A stretch of 64,000 nt of DNA from Streptosporangium sp. NBC_01755 (GCF_035917995.1 NZ_CP109131.1:5270001-5334000); one strand, 5' to 3'. Shown: positions 17,640-26,942, counted from the stretch's first letter. The notes: generated from the letters alone by a model not told the origin. Program-made: numbers and translations.

Positions 17640-19568
17640 TCAGCCGTCGCCGGAGCCCGAGCGGAGGGGGTCGGCGTCCCGGTCGTCCCGGGTGGTGGCG
17701 CCGCGCCCGACGATGGGGCGCAGCACGTCCAGCACCGTCGCGTCCTCGATGGTCGAGGGGACGGGCTCGTCGATGCCCTCGGCGATGCCGCGCATGGTCT
17801 TGCGCAGGATCTTCCCCGACCTGGTCTTCGGCAGCGCCGGGACCACGTCCACCTGTCTCAGCGCCGCCACCGCGCCCACCTGCTCGCGGACGGCCAGGAC
17901 CAGTTCGGCCCGCAGGGTCTCGGGATCGACCGAAGCCCCGCTCTTCAGCACCACGAAGCCGCGCGGGACCTGCCCCTTCAGCTCGTCGGCGACCCCGATC
18001 ACCGCGCACTCGGCCACCGCCGGGTGCGCGGCCAGCACCGCCTCCATGGACCCCGTCGACAGCCGGTGCCCGGCCACGTTGATCACGTCGTCGGTGCGGC
18101 CCATCACGAAGAGGTAGCCGTCCTCATCGAGGTAGCCGCCGTCGCCGGTCAGGTAGTAGCCGGGGAAGGCCGACAGGTAGGACTTCACATAGCGCTCGTC
18201 GTCCTGCCAGAGCGTGGGGAGGGTGCCGGGCGGGAGCGGGAGCCGGATGCAGATCGCCCCCTCCTCGCCGGGGGCGCATTCGGCGCCCGAGGCCCGCAGC
18301 ACGCGCACGTCGTAGCCGGGGACGGGCACGGTGGGGGAGCCCGGCTTGACCGGCATGGGTTCCAGGCCGCGCAGGTTGGCCGCGACGGGCCAGCCGGTCT
18401 CGGTCTGCCACCAGTTGTCGATGACCGGGATGCCGAGCTTCTCCACGGCCCAGTGGTAGGTGTCGGGGTCCAGGCGCTCCCCGGCGAGGAACAGCGTCCG
18501 CAGCGACGAGATGTCATGGTCGCGCAGCAGGGCCGCCTCCGGGTCGGTCTTCCTGATGGCGCGGAACGCGGTCGGCGCGGTGAACAGCGCGTTCACCCGA
18601 TGTTCGGCGATCACCCGCCAGAACGCGCCCGCGTCGGGGGTGCCGACCGGCTTGCCCTCGTACAGCACCGTCGTGGCGCCCCGCAGCAGCGGCCCGTACA
18701 CGATGTAGGAGTGCCCGACCACCCAGCCGACGTCGGACGCCGCCCAGAACACCTCGCCGGGGGCGATGTCGTAGACGTTGGCCATGCTCCACAGCAGCGC
18801 CGCCGCGTGCCCGCCGTTGTCGCGTACGACGCCCTTCGGCAGCCCGGTGGTGCCGCTGGTGTAGAGGATGTAGAGCGGGTCGGTCGCCTTCACCGGCACG
18901 CACTCGGCGGGTTCGGCCGTAGCGCTCGCCCAGTCGACGTCCCGCCCGGGCACCAGCTCCGCCGGAGCCTGCTCGCGCTGGAGGATCACACAGTGCGCGG
19001 GCCGGTGCCCGGCCAGGTCGAGCGCGGCGTCGAGCATCGGCTTGTACGGCACCACGCGGGTGGGCTCGATCCCGCAGGAGGCCGACACGACCACCTTGGG
19101 GCGCGCGTCGTCGATCCTGACCGCCAGCTCCTTGGGCGCGAATCCGCCGAACACCACCGAGTGCACGGCCCCCAGCCGCGCGCAGGCCAGCATGGCGATC
19201 ACCGCCTCCGGCACCATCGGCATGTAGACCACCACCCGGTCGCCCTGCTCCACCCCGAGGTGGCGCAGCACCCCGGCGAACCTGGCGACCTCGTCACGCA
19301 GCTCGGCGTACGTGTAGCGCCTGCCGGTACCGGTCACCGGGCTGTCGTGGATCAGCGCGAGACGGTCGCCGTGGCCCGCCTCGACGTGCCGGTCCAGCGC
19401 GTTGTGGCAGGTGTTCAGCTCCCCGTCGGGGAACCACCGGTAGAAGGGCGGAGCCCCGGCGTCCAGCACCTCGCGCGGGGGCCTGCTCCAGGCGACCGCC
19501 TCGGCGGCCTCCGCCCAGAAGTCCTCCGGGTCGGTGATACTGCGGGCAAACGCGTCAGCGTACGACAT
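17640..19568 (-). CDS. prpE: Propionyl-CoA synthetase / acyl-CoA synthetase
   Basis: AMP-forming acyl-CoA synthetase of 642 residues, matching PrpE in length. The P-loop YTSGTTGLPKG lies near residue 235, WWQTETGWPV in the middle, YYLTGDGGYLDEDGYLFVMGR in the hinge, and the acetylatable lysine in TRSGKILRKTMR near 588. WSMANVYDIAPGEVFWAASDVGWVVGHSYIVYGPLL is PrpE-like rather than Acs-like. It activates propionate (or a similar short acid) to the CoA ester in the cytoplasm. It ends in an extra acidic-basic tail. Confidence 0.88.
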   Translation of the reverse strand: MSYADAFARSITDPEDFWAEAAEAVAWSRPPREVLDAGAPPFYRWFPDGELNTCHNALDRHVEAGHGDRLALIHDSPVTGTGRRYTYAELRDEVARFAGVLRHLGVEQGDRVVVYMPMVPEAVIAMLACARLGAVHSVVFGGFAPKELAVRIDDARPKVVVSASCGIEPTRVVPYKPMLDAALDLAGHRPAHCVILQREQAPAELVPGRDVDWASATAEPAECVPVKATDPLYILYTSGTTGLPKGVVRDNGGHAAALLWSMANVYDIAPGEVFWAASDVGWVVGHSYIVYGPLLRGATTVLYEGKPVGTPDAGAFWRVIAEHRVNALFTAPTAFRAIRKTDPEAALLRDHDISSLRTLFLAGERLDPDTYHWAVEKLGIPVIDNWWQTETGWPVAANLRGLEPMPVKPGSPTVPVPGYDVRVLRASGAECAPGEEGAICIRLPLPPGTLPTLWQDDERYVKSYLSAFPGYYLTGDGGYLDEDGYLFVMGRTDDVINVAGHRLSTGSMEAVLAAHPAVAECAVIGVADELKGQVPRGFVVLKSGASVDPETLRAELVLAVREQVGAVAALRQVDVVPALPKTRSGKILRKTMRGIAEGIDEPVPSTIEDATVLDVLRPIVGRGATTRDDRDADPLRSGSGDG

Positions 19569-19619
19569 CAGGCCATCATGCTCCCCCCGCAGGCGCCCGG
19601 TCGAGGCCCCCCTCCGGTC

Positions 19620-19862
19620 TCATACCCGCAGCTCGCGGAACTCGATGTCGAGCAGCTCCGCGACCGCCTTCAGCTCGGCTACCCGGTTCCCGGCCCCGAG
19701 CGCCCAGTGATGCCCCACACCCTCGTCGTTCCAGTGCACCAGGTCCGTGGAGCTGTAGGACCGGAAACCGCAGAACGGCGCGCCGGGACGCTGCCACTCG
19801 TAGCCGCAGCCGTAGCTGGTGCCGTAGAGGTGGTAACGGTTGCCGAAGCGGCGGATCTCGCC
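19620..19862 (-). pseudogene. Glycoside-hydrolase/isomerase fusion remnant
   Basis: An open frame of 80 codons without a start codon. The first part (GNRYHLYGTSYGCGYEW, then FCGFRSYSSTDLVHW) looks like the start of a GH43-type five-bladed propeller enzyme. The last part (HHWALGAGNRVAELKAVAELL) resembles the C-terminus of an arabinose/fucose-isomerase-type enzyme. Neither half is complete. It abuts the lipoprotein fragment at 19864, so it looks like a deletion scar joining pieces of a sugar-use cluster. Family assignments are from memory of motifs and are tentative. Confidence 0.5.
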
Positions 19863-19863
19863 C

Positions 19864-20049
19864 TCACGATCGCTCCTCGCGGCTCACCAGGGCGTCGGCC
19901 CGGTCGGCGGCCCGGTCGGCGGCGTGATCGTTGCCGAAGCCTGCCGGCCACGGCTTGCCGCCCTCGGCTGTGGTGGAGTCCGAACACGCGCTCAGGCCGA
20001 GGGTGAGCACGCCTGCGATGGCCAATGTGGATATGGTGGTGCGTTTCAT
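19864..20049 (-). pseudogene. Sugar-binding lipoprotein, N-terminal fragment
   Basis: ATG 20049 begins a lipoprotein signal peptide (MKRTTISTLAIAGVLTLGLSAC, Cys near residue 22) followed by about 40 residues, then a stop. A functional ABC substrate-binding protein would need about 300 more residues. Its ATG overlaps by 4 nt the stop of the ABC ATPase fragment upstream, preserving the usual ATPase-binding protein order. It contains a short DHAADRAADRADA repeat. Confidence 0.6.
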
Positions 20050-20243
20050 GATTGCTCCTCAGGGGGTGGATCAGTCGGCGTCGCGACGATCCGATCGCTC
20101 GCGCCGAGCAGCTCCGGCAGGTCACTGCTCACCATGAGGACCGCCGCACCGGCAGCGGTGAGTTCGTTGACGAGCGCGTGGATCTCGGCCTTGGCGCCGA
20201 TGTCGACGCCACGGGTCGGCTCGTTGAGGACCAGGACCCGCCG
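20046..20243 (-). pseudogene. Sugar ABC transporter ATPase, C-terminal fragment (RbsA/XylG type)
   Basis: Reading the minus strand gives VLVLNEPTRGVDIGAKAEIH, then VLMVSSDLPELLGASDRIV, the Walker B and switch region of the second ATPase half of sugar importers. The Walker B aspartate is Asn here (LNEP rather than LDEP). About 65 codons remain. The fragment is cut near 20243, where sequence of opposite sense (a LacI C-terminus) begins. Confidence 0.65.
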
Positions 20244-20246
20244 GGG

Positions 20247-20534
20247 GTGCGGATTCCGAAGGAGTTCGCGATCGTCGGCTACGACGACATCGACTTCGCG
20301 GCCGCCGCCGCGGTGCCGCTCACCTCGGTCCGCCGGCCCCGGCAGTTACTCGGCCGGACCGCGGCGGAGCTGCTCATCGAGGAGGTGACCGAGGACAGCA
20401 GCCACCAGCACCGCCAGGTTGTCTTCGAACCGGAGTTGGTCGTACGGGATTCGAGCGACCGGACGATCGGTCGGGTGCCGCGGCGCCGCCGGCCCGGCCG
20501 CGAGGGCGTCACCGCCACGCCGTACCCCGCTTGA
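20247..20534 (+). pseudogene. LacI-family repressor, C-terminal fragment
   Basis: The frame from GTG 20247 reads RIPKEFAIVGYDDIDFAAAA, VPLTSVRRPRQLLGRTAAEL, then HRQVVFEPELVVRDSS, the last third of a LacI-type sugar repressor. The DNA-binding domain and the first two thirds of the sensor are missing. Its 3' end overlaps the phosphotransferase remnant on the other strand by 26 bp. Confidence 0.7.
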
Positions 20535-21144
20535 CGGCCGAGGTGCTGTGGCACAGGTCGTGTAGTCGCGCCGCCTCGGTCGCGGTGATGTTCGGGTCCG
20601 CCAGGCGCGCCGTGATGACCTCGGCGGTGCGCGATGCCGGATCGATACGGCATTCACGCCGGAACGCCCGCAGGAGGGCACGCCTGCGAAGCCGGGCGAC
20701 GAACCCCGGCACGTCACTGCTCCCCACCAGCACCAGGGTCTGAGCCACATCCGCCGCGGGATCCCCGGCGGCGGCGTTGCACCAGTCGATGACACTCGGT
20801 CCGCGGTCGGTGAGGATGACGTTGGCCGGGTGGAGATCCAGGTGCAACACCCGGTGATCCGATTCGCCGGCGAACCGGCGCGGGAGCCAGTCGGGCGCGG
20901 TGACCGCGTGCAACGTGTGGTGAAGCTCGCCGAGCAGCCGGCCGTACGCCGTCGTCCGCCGGGGCCGCCGCCGCAACGCCTCAAGCATCGTCGGCCCGTG
21001 CAGTCGCTGAAGCACCAGATCGGTGTCGGTGACGTCGTGCACCACATGTGATCTTCTTCGTCCCCGCCGGCCGCGAGAATGCCACGGCTTCTCACGATCA
21101 TTCCATCTGGTGGCGCGGAATCCAGGCCCGGCTCCCCCTCTCAT
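20509..21144 (-). pseudogene. APH-like phosphotransferase, N-terminally truncated
   Basis: The frame holds the catalytic part of an aminoglycoside-phosphotransferase-like kinase: HLDLHPANVILTDRG (catalytic Asp, metal Asn) and VIDWCNAAAGDPAADVAQTL (metal-binding Asp). The ATP-binding N-terminal lobe is absent; homology begins near 21048 at VHDVTDTDLVLQRLHG. The first ~33 codons look like non-coding GC-rich sequence. With the neighbouring fragments this suggests a chain of deletions. An active short form is unlikely. Confidence 0.6.
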
Positions 21145-21168
21145 CCGGCAGGGGCCCTGAGCCGCCGG

Positions 21169-24015
21169 TCAGGTGGTGACGACGCCGGAGGCGCCGTCGA
21201 CGGTGATCTCCTGGCCGGTGACGATGTGCTCGGCCGCCCCGCTCACGCCCACGACGGCCGGGATGCCGTACTCGCGGGCCACCACGGCGCCGTGGGAATT
21301 GGCGCCGCCCATCTCCATCACCAGGCCGCCGGCGGTTAGGAACAGCGGGGTCCAGCCGGGGTCGGTGGAGGGGCAGACCAGGATCTCCCCGGGTTCCAGG
21401 TGCGCGCCGACCGGGTCGAGGACGACCCTGGCGCGGCCGGTGACGGTGCCCGCCGAAGCCGGGGTGCCGGTCAGCGCGCCGTCCACCGGTGCCCGTACGG
21501 CGATGGCCTCCGGTTCGGTGCCGTCCGACAGCAGGACGCGGGGGACGTGCCTGCGGCGCAGCTCGCGGGCGGCCTCCGCACGTCGCCGCGCCACGAGATC
21601 TCCCAGTGCGGGTCGTACGGCCACCTCGGACGGGTGCGCGCCGGCCTCCGCCGGGGCGGGGGCGGGCGTCGGCCTGTCACCGTCGGCCGTGGGCGCGCCG
21701 GCCTCCCGTGAGGAGGGGGCGGTGAGGGCCGCCCTGGCCTCGCGGAAGGTCAGGAAGAAGACGTCGTCGGCGCGGGACAGCAGGCCCCGGGAGGCCAGCT
21801 CGGCACCGACGGCCAGCAGCTCGGCCCGCATCGCGGCCAGGGCGGTCACCATGACGTACTTGGGCATCTCGCGTAGGCCCGCCAGCGCGCGGGTCCGGCC
21901 GAGCGCGAATCGGACGAGGCGCCCACGCAGTCCTCCGGCGCGCCCGCCCAAGGTCTTGATCATGAGCGTGGCCTCGGCGGCACCCCTGGCGAACAGCGCG
22001 TCGGGGGCCAGGGCGGGATCCTCCAGCCGCAGGTAGTTGGCGAGGACGCCGATGATGTGGGTCGGATCCTCTGACCAGCGTGGCAGCCCGAGGTCGATCT
22101 CGGCGACCGCCCTGACGCCGTAGACGGAGAGGAAGTCCGCCAGACCACTTCCCAGCACGCCGGGCAGTGTTCCCGCGTGGAAGCGCTCGGCCAGCTCGGT
22201 GGCGGGGGCGCCCAGCAGCAGGGAGGCGGCCTCGCCGTCCTCGCGGACGCGGGTGGCCAGCCGCCACAGTGCCAGGTCCATCTCGGTGGTCACGTTGTGC
22301 GGGAGCCCGCGCAGCACCGTCTCCAGCTCATCGGGCCTGACCCGGTCGCCCAGCACCAGGGCGGCCAGGCCGAGCATCGCGAACCCGGCGGCGGCGGCCG
22401 GGGCGATGGTCGGCAGCAGCGGGAAGATCTGGCCGCCCAGCATCCGCTCGACATGGTCGAGACGCTCGGCCGGGGTGGCGCCCCGCGGTGCCGGGAGCCG
22501 CCCCCGCAGACGCTCCCGGAGCAGCTCCACGTCCCGGTGCGCCGAGGCGGGGGCGCGCAGGGCCCGCACGGCGCGCCGCGGGATGTGGAAGCGGGCCGCG
22601 ATCCTGACCGCCCGGCGCAGGGGCGGCCGGAGCGAGGGCTGGATGACGCCGAACCGGGGGTCGTCGAACAGTCCGCGCAGCACCTTCGCGGACCTGGCCT
22701 CCATCACGTCGAGCACCTTCGGGAAGGCCACCCGGCCCACCCGGCTGCGGATGAGGCCGGTGACGTCGAAGAACAGCCGACCGCCCGCCTCGGTGACGGG
22801 CGGGGCGCCGGCCAGCCGGTCGGCCACCGGCGTCCCCAGCATCTCGAACACCGATGACGACAGCAGCCTGAAGGCCGACATGCCCATGGGGGTGATCGGC
22901 CGGTACAGCCCCTGGGCCAGGCTGAAACAGAAGTAGATCCGGGTGTCGCCGGGCACGGGACCTCCGGACGACTCCGCGTGGTGGGGGATCGGGTAGAGGG
23001 TGGTTATGGGGCGCGCCTGGGTCAGCCAGAGGACTCCGGCGGCGTCGATCGCCCACTCGATGTCCTGAGGTGTCCGGTAGTGCCGTTCGACCCGGTCGCC
23101 GAGCTCGGCCAACGCCCCCAGTTGCGCGTCGGTGATGCAGGCGCTCTCCACGGGGTCCGCGGGGGTCTCGACGTGCTCGACGCCGCCGCCCGCCAGTGAC
23201 CGTACGGCCACCAGCTTGTCTCCCAGGCGGCGCTCGGTGATCCGGCCGGTGGCGGTGTCGACCACGAAGTGGTCGGGGTTGACCGCGCCGGAGACCACCG
23301 CCTCGCCGAGACCGGGACTGGCGTCGATCACCGCCTCGTGCCGCCGCCCGGTGACCGGGTTGGCGGTGAACATCACCCCGGCCGTCTCGGACTGGACCAT
23401 CTTCTGGATGACCACCGCCAGGCGCACCGCACCGTGGCCGATACCGTTCGCGGCCCGGTAGGCGACGGCCCGGTCGGTCCAGAGCGAGGCCCAGCACCGC
23501 CGGACCGCGTCCAGCACGGCGTCGGCGCCGATCATGTTGAGGTAGGTGTCCTGCTGTCCGGCGAAGCTGGCGTGCGGCAGGTCCTCGGCGGTCGCGGAGG
23601 AGCGGACCGCGACGGGGCCGTTCGCGCCGCCCCTCACCGTGTCCGCGATGTCGTCGGGGACCGGCGCGGCGAGCACGATCCCGCGGGCCTTCGCGGCCAA
23701 TGCGTTCAGGGCGGGGATGTCCCCGGCGGGCGTGGTGGCGAGCGCGGCGAGCACGTCCTTCAGGGCGGTCCGTTCGGTGACCCTGCGGTAGGCCTCGGTG
23801 GTGACGCACAGGCCCGGGGGAACGGGGAGCCCGGCGCTGGTCAGCACGCCGAGATTGGCCGCCTTGCCACCGACCAGCGGCAACATCTCCGCCCCGATGT
23901 CCTCAAATTTCAGGATGAGGGGTGGGGGCACGTCTCCCCGAGGCAGCGGGGGCCGTGCCGGAGGCGTCGTGGGTGGGATGTCGTCGGCTGGCCGGTCACG
24001 CTCCATGCCGTCCAT
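21169..24015 (-). CDS. PEP-utilising phosphotransferase, rifampin-phosphotransferase-like
   Basis: A 948-residue three-domain enzyme. The N-terminal PEP/pyruvate ATP-binding domain has VGGKAANLGVLTSAGLPVPPG, AVRSSATAEDLPHASFAGQQDTYLN and DIEWAID; a long substrate-binding middle follows; the C-terminal swivelling domain has the catalytic His near residue 905 (GGANSHGAVVAREYGIPAVVG). This order is that of rifampin phosphotransferase rather than PpsA. No rifamycin-associated inverted repeat was seen upstream, so induction by rifamycin is not supported. ATG 24015 follows an AGGGAG site; an ATG at 24087 is less likely. Confidence 0.8.
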   Translation of the reverse strand: MDGMERDRPADDIPPTTPPARPPLPRGDVPPPLILKFEDIGAEMLPLVGGKAANLGVLTSAGLPVPPGLCVTTEAYRRVTERTALKDVLAALATTPAGDIPALNALAAKARGIVLAAPVPDDIADTVRGGANGPVAVRSSATAEDLPHASFAGQQDTYLNMIGADAVLDAVRRCWASLWTDRAVAYRAANGIGHGAVRLAVVIQKMVQSETAGVMFTANPVTGRRHEAVIDASPGLGEAVVSGAVNPDHFVVDTATGRITERRLGDKLVAVRSLAGGGVEHVETPADPVESACITDAQLGALAELGDRVERHYRTPQDIEWAIDAAGVLWLTQARPITTLYPIPHHAESSGGPVPGDTRIYFCFSLAQGLYRPITPMGMSAFRLLSSSVFEMLGTPVADRLAGAPPVTEAGGRLFFDVTGLIRSRVGRVAFPKVLDVMEARSAKVLRGLFDDPRFGVIQPSLRPPLRRAVRIAARFHIPRRAVRALRAPASAHRDVELLRERLRGRLPAPRGATPAERLDHVERMLGGQIFPLLPTIAPAAAAGFAMLGLAALVLGDRVRPDELETVLRGLPHNVTTEMDLALWRLATRVREDGEAASLLLGAPATELAERFHAGTLPGVLGSGLADFLSVYGVRAVAEIDLGLPRWSEDPTHIIGVLANYLRLEDPALAPDALFARGAAEATLMIKTLGGRAGGLRGRLVRFALGRTRALAGLREMPKYVMVTALAAMRAELLAVGAELASRGLLSRADDVFFLTFREARAALTAPSSREAGAPTADGDRPTPAPAPAEAGAHPSEVAVRPALGDLVARRRAEAARELRRRHVPRVLLSDGTEPEAIAVRAPVDGALTGTPASAGTVTGRARVVLDPVGAHLEPGEILVCPSTDPGWTPLFLTAGGLVMEMGGANSHGAVVAREYGIPAVVGVSGAAEHIVTGQEITVDGASGVVTT

Positions 24016-24189
24016 CGGGCCGCTCCCTGCGTCGCTGCGTCTGATGCGTGCTGCAACATTAGGCCGGAGAGGCCAATAAATCAACAAGTGATGAATTATC
24101 TGTCGCGTCCGCCAGGCCAGGACTCGTCATGCCCGTCCCGCCGACGCTCAAGGAGCTCGGGGTTCGCGCGCCGGGTCCGTCACCGGCAC

Positions 24190-24245
24190 GCCGGGGATGC
24201 CGGGAAACCGGGGATGCCGGGGATGCCGGGGATGCGGGGGAAGCC
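24190..24245 (+). repeat. Short CCGGGGATG repeats
   Basis: About five imperfect 9-bp units (GCCGGGGAT) in tandem between the PEP enzyme and the terminator of the secreted-protein gene. No coding signal is seen here. Confidence 0.6.
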
Positions 24246-24258
24246 GGGAGATGACACG

Positions 24259-24294
24259 GCGGCGGCGCCGGCCTGGTGAGGCCGGCGCCGCCGC
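24259..24294 (-). terminator. Long GC hairpin after the secreted-protein gene
   Basis: A 15-bp perfect stem (24259-24273 with 24280-24294) around TGGTGA. It lies 25 nt past the stop of the minus-strand gene at 24320 and ends its transcript. Confidence 0.8.
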
Positions 24295-24319
24295 GAAACG
24301 CGAGTTCGGGAGTCGGTCC

Positions 24320-25039
24320 CTAGCCGCCCCATCCGAGGAGCCAGACCTGGCCGTTCGCCCCGTAGCGGTTCTTCTGCCACGGGTATGCCCGGGAGGAGCA
24401 CACGCCCGTGTAGGGATTGTAGGAGGTGCAGAAACGCCATCCGTCCGTGACGTCCCAGACGTTCCAGCCGACCCCGTACGCCTGGATGTTCTGGCAGCCC
24501 TCGTACATGTAGCTGGGAAGGTTGGTGCTCCCCGTGCAGCTCGCCGAGGTGTACGTGACCTGGGCGCCGTTGCCGCACCACGTGTGATAAGCGGCCCCGT
24601 TGCGACCGGGGGCCCCGTACGTGGTGGTCAGATACCAGCAGCCCGACGTGAAATTACTGGAGGTGTTGGAGAACTGCCTGGCGGGCGACAGGATGCCGCT
24701 GGCGAACTTGCCCTGGTTGGTGTCGACGATCCGGGGAGGGGTTTCCTGTTGGCGGGACATGTCGATGTACTTGTCCAGCCCCCTCCTACGAATCTCGTCG
24801 GTGGTCAGGGCGCGTGCCGTGGGCCTGGGGGGCGGGTCGACCCGCTGGATCATGGAGGTCGGCGAGCCGCCCAGAGCGGTCGGCGGGACGCCCGGGGAGG
24901 TCGGCGAGCCGCCAGGGGAGGCCGGCGGGACGCCCGGGGAGGTCGGCGGGACGGGTGAGAAGGCTCCGAGGCTCAGGACGGCGGCCGCCGCGAACGCGCA
25001 GCTGACCGTGGCTCGGGCGAATCGTCGCTTCAATGGCAT
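24320..25039 (-). CDS. Secreted Cys-rich protein of unknown function
   Basis: A 239-residue product with a signal peptide (RRFARATVSCAFAAAAVLSLGAF, residues ~4-26) and a Pro/Gly/Ser-rich linker with SPGVPP and GGSPTS repeats (~30-65). The C-terminal domain of ~110 residues has six cysteines and many aromatic residues (SGCWYLTTTYGAPG, GWNVWDVTDGWRFC, ending QVWLLGWGG). The Cys count suggests three disulfides outside the cell. I do not recognise the family. ATG 25039 is the first start after a promoter-like AT-rich stretch near 25125 (TATATA on the minus strand). It has its own terminator. Confidence 0.75.
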   Translation of the reverse strand: MPLKRRFARATVSCAFAAAAVLSLGAFSPVPPTSPGVPPASPGGSPTSPGVPPTALGGSPTSMIQRVDPPPRPTARALTTDEIRRRGLDKYIDMSRQQETPPRIVDTNQGKFASGILSPARQFSNTSSNFTSGCWYLTTTYGAPGRNGAAYHTWCGNGAQVTYTSASCTGSTNLPSYMYEGCQNIQAYGVGWNVWDVTDGWRFCTSYNPYTGVCSSRAYPWQKNRYGANGQVWLLGWGG

Positions 25040-25612
25040 GCGGCATGCTCCTTATCAAAACGGCGCGCCGCGGGCCGGGGCATAGGCATTCCCGTCCACG
25101 GTGCGAGCTTGATGGCGTAGGAAATATATAGGCCTCCCTTTCCTGGAGTGCGGAATCTGGTTTCCGGCAGGGTAAACGAAAATTTCCTCGGGTAATCGAC
25201 TGGAAGCCTTGCGCGACCTCGCCGCCTGTGATTCCGCATACCTGGCCCGGTCACAAGGGAACCCAGTGTGACATGCACGAAAGGGATTATGGAGGACCGG
25301 CGTGTTTTTCCGGCAGTCAGCTCGCGTGCCTTTCTTGTGAATTCCCGAGAGTAAGTGGATCGTGTCCCGGCCGCGCTTCTTTCGCTGATTTACCGTCCGT
25401 TTTGGGGACGTGTTCCGACAAGCGTGCTCAATCCCGTACCAGGGCCGGGAACCGGTTGTGCGTTTCCCCGGAGGGTCCCCCCGGCGCCCGCCATTCCGAT
25501 GCCCCGCCCGAGGCCGGTCGGCCGTCGACCCCCGCCCCTCCGTCCCGACGCACGGGAACCGGGCTTCTCGCGATCGTTGGAACCGGCGCGGGAATCGGAT
25601 AGGAAGGGGAAC
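25040..25612. other. Intergenic, no confident gene
   Basis: About 570 bp between two divergent genes. Long frames here on both strands lack homology and ribosome sites. An AT-rich patch (25120-25130) may hold the promoter of the secreted-protein gene. I see no RNA gene or clear repeat. Confidence 0.6.
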
Positions 25613-26848
25613 ATGACTACCGAGCAGACGTTCGTCATCGTCGGAGCAGGTCTGGCCGGGGCCAAGGCGGCGGAGTCCCTGCGCCAGGAGGGCTTCTCGG
25701 GCCGGATCACGCTGATCGGAGCCGAGACCGAGCTGCCGTACGAGCGCCCCCCACTCTCGAAGGGCTACCTGCTCGGCAAGGAGGAGAAGGCCAAGGTCTA
25801 CGTCCACGACGAGGGCTGGTACGCCGACAACTCGGTGGAACCGCTGCTCGGACGCCGCGTGACGGACCTCGACCGGGCCGCGCACCAGGTGGAACTCCAC
25901 GACGGGCGGCGTATCCGGTACGACCGGCTGCTCCTCGCTCCCGGCGCCTCACCGCGCCGCCTCACCGTGCCCGGCGCCGACCTGGACGGCGTGCACTACC
26001 TCCGCAGCCTCGACGACTCGGAACGGTTGCGTGAGGCGATCCGCGGTGGAGGCAGGGTGGCCGTCGTGGGCGCGGGCTGGATCGGGCTGGAGACCGCCGC
26101 GGCCGCCAGGGAGTACGGCTGCGAGGTGACGATCGTCGAGCCGAGGGCGGTGCCGTTGCACGCCGCACTCGGCCCCGAACTGGGGGCCTTCTTCGCCGAC
26201 GTGCACCGGCGGCACGGCGTCGACCTGCGGCTCGGCCGCGAGGTGACCGGGCTGCTGGGCTCCGGACGCGTCCACGCGGTCGCCACCGACGACGGGGAGG
26301 AGGTCGCGGCCGACGTGGTGATCGTCGGTGTCGGCGTGAGCCCCAACACCGAACTCGCCGAGCGGGCCGGCCTGACGGTGGAGAACGGGATCGTCGTCGA
26401 CGAGTCCCTCCGCACCGACGACCCCGACGTCTACGCCGCCGGTGACGTGGCGAACGCGTTCAACCCCCTGTACGGCACCCGCATCCGCGTCGAGCACTGG
26501 GCCAACGCGCTGAACGGGGGGCTGACCGCGGGTAAGGCCATGCTCGGCCGGCAGGTCGTCCACGACCGGCCGCCCTACTTCTTTACCGACCAGTACGACG
26601 TCGGCATGGAGTTCTCCGGCTGGCTCGCGCCCGGCGGATACGACTCCGTGGTCATCCGCGGGGACCTGGAGGCGGGGGCCTTCCACGCCTTCTGGCTCGC
26701 CGAGGGGCGCGTCGTGGCGGGCATGCACGTCAACCAGTGGGACGAGGGCATCGCACCGGCACAGGATCTGATCCGCAGCGGTGCGACAGTCAGCCCCGAC
26801 CGGCTCGCCGACCTCTCCGTATCGCTGACCGACGTCACGAAAGGCTGA
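25613..26848 (+). CDS. FAD-dependent ferredoxin reductase
   Basis: A 411-residue NAD(P)H-ferredoxin/rubredoxin reductase of the putidaredoxin-reductase type. The FAD motif VIVGAGLAGAKAAESLRQ lies at residues ~8-25, LPYERPPLSKGYL near 42, the NAD(P)H motif VAVVGAGWIGLETAAAARE near 148-166, DDPDVYAAGDVA near 275, and the C-terminal reductase domain (FFTDQYDVGMEFSGW). It passes electrons to a ferredoxin, often for a P450, but no ferredoxin or P450 lies nearby. ATG 25613 follows GGAAGGGG. Confidence 0.9.
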   Translation: MTTEQTFVIVGAGLAGAKAAESLRQEGFSGRITLIGAETELPYERPPLSKGYLLGKEEKAKVYVHDEGWYADNSVEPLLGRRVTDLDRAAHQVELHDGRRIRYDRLLLAPGASPRRLTVPGADLDGVHYLRSLDDSERLREAIRGGGRVAVVGAGWIGLETAAAAREYGCEVTIVEPRAVPLHAALGPELGAFFADVHRRHGVDLRLGREVTGLLGSGRVHAVATDDGEEVAADVVIVGVGVSPNTELAERAGLTVENGIVVDESLRTDDPDVYAAGDVANAFNPLYGTRIRVEHWANALNGGLTAGKAMLGRQVVHDRPPYFFTDQYDVGMEFSGWLAPGGYDSVVIRGDLEAGAFHAFWLAEGRVVAGMHVNQWDEGIAPAQDLIRSGATVSPDRLADLSVSLTDVTKG

Positions 26849-26909
26849 CCCGACGCCTCGCCCTCGGCACGGGAACCGGGGCGGCTGCCCCGCCCGTCCA
26901 CGGGTAAGA

Positions 26910-26942
26910 AACCGCCCCAAGGGAAGGCGGTTCGAAGGAGGC
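26910..26942 (+). terminator. Hairpin after the ferredoxin reductase
   Basis: AACCGCC (26910-26916) pairs with GGCGGTT (26936-26942), ending just before the GNAT ribosome site. It may attenuate rather than fully stop transcription. Confidence 0.5.

Noticed and set aside
17508-20006. An 832-codon plus-strand frame
   Set aside because: It is antisense to prpE and carries no recognisable domain.
24016-24130. Rifamycin-associated inverted repeat upstream of the Rph-like gene
   Set aside because: I looked for a 19-bp GC-rich palindrome and saw none.
25055-25900. A 281-codon minus-strand frame upstream of the ferredoxin reductase
   Set aside because: No homology, no ribosome site, and it overlaps the N-terminus of the reductase.
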